Shown: positions 60,186-64,000 of the stretch, in pieces
How positions within the stretch are numbered: position 1 is the first letter of the stretch
Layout: each line of letters starts with the position of its first letter
Assembly (NCBI GenBank): GCA_030824075.1
Contig: JAVBYJ010000009.1
Location: 1 to 64,000 of the forward strand
DNA from: Geothrix sp.
GTDB lineage: Bacteria; Acidobacteriota; Holophagae; Holophagales; Holophagaceae
Length of the DNA: 64,000 bases
Direction: 5' to 3'
Position numbers and translations under genes: made by a program
The notes under the pieces: model-generated
Seen by the model: only the letters and a program-made list of their open reading frames with translations
What the model was told of the DNA's origin: nothing
Database searches by the model: none

Positions 60186-61388
60186 TCACCTCAGCTTGCT
60201 CACCGCAAGCTTGCGAATGTCCGAGTCCAGGTCGCTCGTTGCGATCTGGGTCAGCACCGCTTTGTCCGTCACCTTGTTCACAGCGGACCTGCGCACGCTC
60301 CAATCCTTGTCGCTCCTGGCAACCCGGGCCAGGGCCGCCTGGTCCGTCAACAGGCTTACCGCAAGGATGCGGATATCCGAATCCTCATCACTCGTGGCGA
60401 TTTTCGCCAGGACGCCTTGGTCGGTCAGCATGGCCGCTGCCGCGATCCGGACGCTCCAATCCTTGTCACTGGTGGCGACCTTGGCCAGGGCGGCCTCGAC
60501 CGTCAGTCGGCTCACGGCAAGCTTGCGTATGTCCACGTCCTCATCGCTCGTGGCGATCTGCGCCAGGACAGCCTGGCTGGTCAGTCTTTCCACCGCGGCC
60601 CTGCGTACGCTCCAATCCTTATCGTTCCGGGCGACCTGGGCCAAGGCGGCCTGACCCGCCGCACTTTCGACGGTGGCCTGTCCCGCTTCTGAACCCTTGG
60701 CTGCATTCACGCCCTGGGTTGGCGCAGTTAGGGCGGCCCCCTGTCCTCTGGTGGTCGGAGGTGCCTCCTGGCGCTTCTCGCTTCCGGCGGCCGAGTACAC
60801 CGGAGGGTCCACCGCGGCCTTGCGCCCGTTCAAACCCTTGTCGCTCCCGGCGGTCTGGGCCAAGGCCGCCTGATCCGCCGCACGTTCAACGGGGGCCCGC
60901 CCTGCTTCCAAGCCTTTGGCTGCATTCGTGTCCTGGGTCGACGGAGTCAGGGCCACCGCCTTTCCTCCGGCGGTTGGGGGCGCCTCCTGGCGCTTCTCGC
61001 TTCCGGCGACTGCATTCACCGGAGGGTCCACCGCGGCCTTGCGCGCGCTCATGTCAGCGCTCCTGTCGGCGTTTACGCCAGCAGCAGGGGAGAGGTGGAT
61101 CGGGGCGGACGGGTCGGCCACCTTCTCCCCAGGAGCATGCTTGCCGTCCAGGTCCTTGGCTGCCTTCGCAACCTGGGGCAGGGGGCCTTGAACGGTAGGC
61201 TTGCGGGGCTCCTCATCGGGATTCCTACAGGCCAGGCACACCAAGCCGAGCGCGATTCCTGTTGTGAATCGCGCAAGGGGCCGATGCCACGCGCAAACCT
61301 CGCCCGGTTGGGGCCGGCGCGGTACCTGGCCCAGACCGGCGGCGGGGAACGCTTCAAGGGACCGGATGATGATGGCTCGTGACCTCAT
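60186..61388 (-). CDS. HEAT-repeat lipoprotein with alternating repeat types
   Basis: A 400-residue protein. Residues 41-56 (TTGIALGLVCLACRNP) look like a lipoprotein signal with the lipobox LVCLAC, although the 40 residues before it are long, so a later start may be used. Residues 60-250 are low-complexity and contain a repeated block (KAAVDPP, then GSEKRQEAPPT) twice. The last 150 residues are HEAT-like units of 29 residues in which two kinds alternate: SDKDWSVRRAAVERL and SDEDVDIRKLAVSRL. HEAT arrays bind partner proteins. Its base repeats suggest growth by unit duplication. It converges on mlaD. Confidence 0.7.
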   Translation of the reverse strand: MRSRAIIIRSLEAFPAAGLGQVPRRPQPGEVCAWHRPLARFTTGIALGLVCLACRNPDEEPRKPTVQGPLPQVAKAAKDLDGKHAPGEKVADPSAPIHLSPAAGVNADRSADMSARKAAVDPPVNAVAGSEKRQEAPPTAGGKAVALTPSTQDTNAAKGLEAGRAPVERAADQAALAQTAGSDKGLNGRKAAVDPPVYSAAGSEKRQEAPPTTRGQGAALTAPTQGVNAAKGSEAGQATVESAAGQAALAQVARNDKDWSVRRAAVERLTSQAVLAQIATSDEDVDIRKLAVSRLTVEAALAKVATSDKDWSVRIAAAAMLTDQGVLAKIATSDEDSDIRILAVSLLTDQAALARVARSDKDWSVRRSAVNKVTDKAVLTQIATSDLDSDIRKLAVSKLR

Positions 61389-61438
61389 GGGGTGATCTCT
61401 CGAATCCAGTCATTCATCAAAATGATAGGCAAATGTCT

Positions 61439-62254
61439 TCAATTCGAAGGGAAAAGGTCGTGAAGGCGAGGCTCTTCCTGCACGATGCCTTGGGCTCCCT
61501 TCAGATGTGCTGAAAGGGCGGCATGGTCTGAGATCTTCGACCAAGGCGCACCGGAATGCATTTCGGCCCGTTCGACCGTAAAGCCACGCACATAGATGCG
61601 ATCCAGGCGCAGCAGGGGGCGCTTGGCAGGGAAACTCCGGCCAGGCGAATCGAGGCTGCCAAACGCTCCGCCGAACGCCTCAAGCATCCCAAGGCGATGG
61701 GCCAGCAATTCATCGGCCTCGTTCCGCCAGTCGTTGAAGTCGCCGGCGATGATGAGGGGCGAGTCGGGGTCGGCAATGCCCTCGAGGTATCCGGCGAGCG
61801 CATCCATCTGCCGGCGTCGTGAGCGGGCGAACACCGAGAGATGGACACAGACACAATGAAGGGCCTTGGTCAGGCCCGGCAGATGGATGGTGCAATGCAA
61901 CAAGCCCCGCCGCTCGAAGCGCATCTGGGTGACATCCTGATTGTGTGAATGCTCGATCGGAAAACGGGCGAGGATCGCGTTGCCGTGGTGTCCGTGCCCA
62001 TAGATCACGTTGCCGCCATAGGCGGTGGACTGCCAGACATCTTCCGCCAGGAATTCGTACTGCGGCTCGTAGGGCCAGTTTTCGAATTTCTTGGCATTCC
62101 TGCTGTGTCGACCCTGGACCTCCTGAAGAAACACGATGTCTGGACCCAGGCTCCGCAATTGGTCCCGGAGCACGTGCACCATCAGGTTCTGATGGAATTG
62201 CGAGAACCCCTTGTGAATGTTGTAGGTGACGATGTGGAGGTGCGTGCGATCCAT
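61439..62254 (-). CDS. Endonuclease/exonuclease/phosphatase (EEP) family protein
   Basis: A 271-residue Mg-dependent phosphoesterase. HIVTYNIHKGFS, DIVFLQEVQGRHS (metal Glu), YGHGHHGNAILARFPI, LIIAGDFNDWRNEADELL (metal Asp and Asn) and SKISDHAALSAHL (catalytic His) are the family motifs in order. Substrates may be DNA, phosphoinositides or other phosphodiesters. ATG 62254 (MDRTHLHIVTYN) fits the family start; a longer frame goes back to 62329 but its first residues are not conserved-looking. It shares the strand with the CsbD and 88-residue genes. Confidence 0.85.
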   Translation of the reverse strand: MDRTHLHIVTYNIHKGFSQFHQNLMVHVLRDQLRSLGPDIVFLQEVQGRHSRNAKKFENWPYEPQYEFLAEDVWQSTAYGGNVIYGHGHHGNAILARFPIEHSHNQDVTQMRFERRGLLHCTIHLPGLTKALHCVCVHLSVFARSRRRQMDALAGYLEGIADPDSPLIIAGDFNDWRNEADELLAHRLGMLEAFGGAFGSLDSPGRSFPAKRPLLRLDRIYVRGFTVERAEMHSGAPWSKISDHAALSAHLKGAQGIVQEEPRLHDLFPSN

Positions 62255-62354
62255 GGCGTTCACGAGGCTGAGAACATCCTTTCCTGCATGTGGGTGGCGA
62301 AGGTGAATCCCCGGGGGCAATGTACCCAACGAAGGGAATGGACCAAGCGCGGCC

Positions 62355-62621
62355 CTACTCCGCCTGCCTATCCGCCTCTTCCTCCTGCAAGTCAGCGAAG
62401 AGATCCTCCACGACCTCGCGGCTTTCCGGAGTCACCTCGCCGGTCAGGGCTTCGGTCACGTCATCTTCGGTCAGCGATCCAGCGATCTGCTCATGAAGGG
62501 GACGCTCCTGCCTATCGATGGATACCGGGGTCGGTTCTTCCGGAAACGCCACCCCAAGGGATTCCGACTCCGCTTGGGTCAGGTGCAAGCCGTCATTCCT
62601 CTTGGTTCTTTTGGACGCCAT
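62355..62621 (-). CDS. Small acidic hypothetical protein after csbD
   Basis: An 88-residue protein with a basic start (MASKRTKRNDG) and a long acidic helical end (REVVEDLFADLQEEEADRQA). No family is recognised. GGGGAAG lies nine bases before the ATG and overlaps the CsbD stop, and only six bases separate the genes, so it is made from the same transcript. A stress role is inferred from the neighbour only. Confidence 0.6.
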   Translation of the reverse strand: MASKRTKRNDGLHLTQAESESLGVAFPEEPTPVSIDRQERPLHEQIAGSLTEDDVTEALTGEVTPESREVVEDLFADLQEEEADRQAE

Positions 62622-62627
62622 GGGCGT

Positions 62628-62807
62628 TTACTTCCCCAGAACCTTTTCCACTTCGCCAACCTTCTTCTGAATGCTGCCGCTGATCTTTTCAGCCTTACCT
62701 TCGGACTCAAGGCGGGGGTTGTCGGTCACTTTACCGGCGGTCTCCTTGACCTTGCCCTTGAGCTCATGGATCTTTCCTGCGACCTGGTCCTTCGTGCTGG
62801 ACTTCAT
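62628..62807 (-). CDS. CsbD family stress protein
   Basis: A 59-residue hydrophilic protein: STKDQVAGKIHELKGKVKET, then AGKVTDNPRLESEGKAEKIS, the CsbD pattern (short Lys-rich helices with the GK-x-KE-x-AGK motif). Such proteins are induced by general stress or entry to stationary phase; the biochemical role is unknown. The ATG at 62807 has AAGGAG eight bases upstream; an earlier start at 62834 would lack one. Confidence 0.85.
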   Translation of the reverse strand: MKSSTKDQVAGKIHELKGKVKETAGKVTDNPRLESEGKAEKISGSIQKKVGEVEKVLGK

Positions 62808-63213
62808 GGTGGCGATCTCCTTGGGGACGTGCATGGAAGTGGACTTGCTTCACCAGGGAGTCATGCAGCCTTCGGGCCATTATCTAAAGTTCGCATAATG
62901 TTATATTTAAAGATACAGCCATCCTTGAATCCCCCGAGCTTCCAATCAAAATGAAAGACGGCGGACCTCAAAACGAAACCATCGACTCACCCACGTCTGA
63001 TGTCGGGCCCAGCACCGGGATCGCCTTGGCCCTTCCAGGCAGCCTCTTCACGCTTGTGGCGAAAGACAGCTACTCTGCATCTGGAGTCTGGATGCCTTCC
63101 AAGAACACATCAAACAGGGAGTCGGTGCTGGCCGCTTCGTAAGCGAAGCGGACAACCACTGTCTGAATTCGGGACGCTTGTCCCCTGCCTGATGCGTTTC
63201 TATGGAGATTCTG
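62808..63213. other. Intergenic region, no supported gene, one perfect hairpin
   Basis: About 400 bases between divergent genes. A short frame at 62,951-63,142 has no ribosome site or family likeness. CCGCTTCG-TAAG-CGAAGCGG (63132-63151) is a perfect stem that could be a terminator or a dispersed palindrome of the same style as those at 0.8 and 37.6 kb. An AT-rich patch near 62,890-62,915 may carry the csbD promoter. Confidence 0.4.
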
Positions 63214-63978
63214 ATGAATCCACATCCGCCTTTTCCCTCCATGCCGTTCATGGAGGCCTTTGCTCCGCTACTGCGCCTATTCAAGGGCGTGTCACAGAAA
63301 GGGCCTGGCAGTGAAGCCTCCACGCTTCGCGCTCTTGCCCTTTGCCCTTTGCCTGCTCAGCCTTCCGTGGCGGATCTTGGGTGCGGCTCTGGTGCCTCCA
63401 CCCTGGTCCTAGCTCGATCACTCCAGGTTCCCATCTTGGCCCTGGATGCGGATGGCACCGCACTGGATGACCTATGGGAAGCGGCCCGATCGCAAGGTCT
63501 GCTCCCAATGGTCATGCCACGTACCGGTGATATGGCAGCCCCCGGCATCGCGCCAGAAAGCCTCGATCTGCTCTGGTCTGAAGGGGCCATTGCCCACATT
63601 GGCTGGCAGGAAGGCTTGCGTATCTGGAAAGACCTGGTTCGTCCTGGCGGGGTCATGGCCATGACCGATGCCACTTGGTTTGAGGAGGACCCGCCGCTGG
63701 AAGCCCAGCGCGCCTGGGAGCAGTGGTACCCGGAGATGGGCACAGAGGCTTCCAATCTTCAGCTCGCCCGGGACCTGGGATTGGATGTGATCAGCCATTT
63801 CCGGCTGCCAAGGCAGGATTGGTGGGATTACTTCGACCAGGCCGAAGCCCGATGCCAGCAGAGCGACGGGGATGGCAGCTTGACCGAGGTTATCGCCGGA
63901 ATGCGTGGCGAAATGGACCTCTATCGTCGAGCAGGGCACAGCTATGGCTACGTGTTCTATATTCTGCGAAAGGTCTGA
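63214..63978 (+). CDS. Class I SAM-dependent methyltransferase
   Basis: A 254-residue methyltransferase of the Rossmann type. Motif I is SVADLGCGSGASTLVLARSL, motif II PILALDADGTALDDLW, and the post-motif region is DLLWSEGAIAHIGWQEGLRI with RPGGVMAMTDATWFEE. By pattern it is a small-molecule methyltransferase, and the substrate is unknown. ATG 63214 has GGAG six bases upstream; the frame begins four codons earlier at 63202. An ATG at 63988 may start a further gene that runs out of the window. Confidence 0.85.
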   Translation: MNPHPPFPSMPFMEAFAPLLRLFKGVSQKGPGSEASTLRALALCPLPAQPSVADLGCGSGASTLVLARSLQVPILALDADGTALDDLWEAARSQGLLPMVMPRTGDMAAPGIAPESLDLLWSEGAIAHIGWQEGLRIWKDLVRPGGVMAMTDATWFEEDPPLEAQRAWEQWYPEMGTEASNLQLARDLGLDVISHFRLPRQDWWDYFDQAEARCQQSDGDGSLTEVIAGMRGEMDLYRRAGHSYGYVFYILRKV

Positions 63979-64000
63979 CCTGTTGAGATGAACCTGGCGA

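Noticed and set aside
62951..63142. A 63-codon plus-strand frame
   Set aside because: There is no ribosome site, no family likeness and it overlaps a palindrome-rich spacer.

Overview
The window is a GC-rich Gram-negative bacterial chromosome segment. Its gene content fits the Acidobacteriota, probably a Holophaga/Geothrix-like organism: FeoAB with an associated Cys-rich protein, a three-subunit PntAA/PntAB/PntB transhydrogenase, a RapA-type helicase, MlaEFD lipid transport and multihaem-type c cytochromes. The assignment rests on gene content and base composition only. No rRNA, tRNA or CRISPR array was recognised.

Left core (1-15.4 kb): a tautomerase-like gene cut by the window edge, a Fur-family regulator, adenosine deaminase, the NrnA-type DHH phosphatase, GTP cyclohydrolase II, a DUF2721 membrane protein, an RluB-type pseudouridine synthase with a long Arg-rich tail, an AI-2E-type permease with pgsA, feoA-feoB-Cys-rich protein, a glyoxalase-II-like hydrolase, a nitroreductase and the pnt operon.

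Genomic island (about 15,397-38,008, 22.6 kb): a complete island has split a radical-SAM gene exactly after its third cluster Cys codon. The two halves lie 22.6 kb apart, at 38,107-38,009 and 15,396-14,620 on the minus strand, and rejoin in frame to about 290 residues. The left end carries three tyrosine-recombinase-like genes and a small HTH/coiled-coil gene in one translationally coupled operon, the arrangement of Tn554-like, RIT and gamma-mobile-trio elements. The cargo looks like defence and stability genes: an XRE regulator with an AbrB-tailed protein; a Panacea-type antitoxin with a PemK/MazF-like toxin; a membrane protein; a WYL regulator divergent from a metallo-beta-lactamase (MBL) gene and an E2-E1-JAB fusion (a one-protein ubiquitin-like conjugation machine); a coiled-coil protein; several unknowns; and a type IIG restriction-modification enzyme. 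The MBL protein ends in Gly-Gly, so it could itself be the molecule that the E1/E2 activates. This is the strongest candidate for an undescribed system.

Right core (38-64 kb): a SnoaL-like protein; rapA, a CvfB-like protein and a YgjP-like metallopeptidase; a B12-binding radical-SAM protein; two FMN split-barrel proteins, the second with GAF; a cytochrome c pair behind four 11-bp direct repeats of OmpR/PhoB type; and orphan 2-oxoacid dehydrogenase E1 alpha/beta. A PAS histidine kinase follows, then a second candidate system: a full-length LanB dehydratase (54.0-57.1 kb) divergent from a 51-residue, Thr-rich, Cys-free precursor-like peptide followed by a LytS/LytTR-type two-component pair. No LanC cyclase is present, which agrees with the absence of Cys in the peptide. 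The window ends with mlaEFD (MlaD carries an OmpA-like tail), a HEAT-repeat lipoprotein, an EEP-family phosphatase, CsbD and a methyltransferase.
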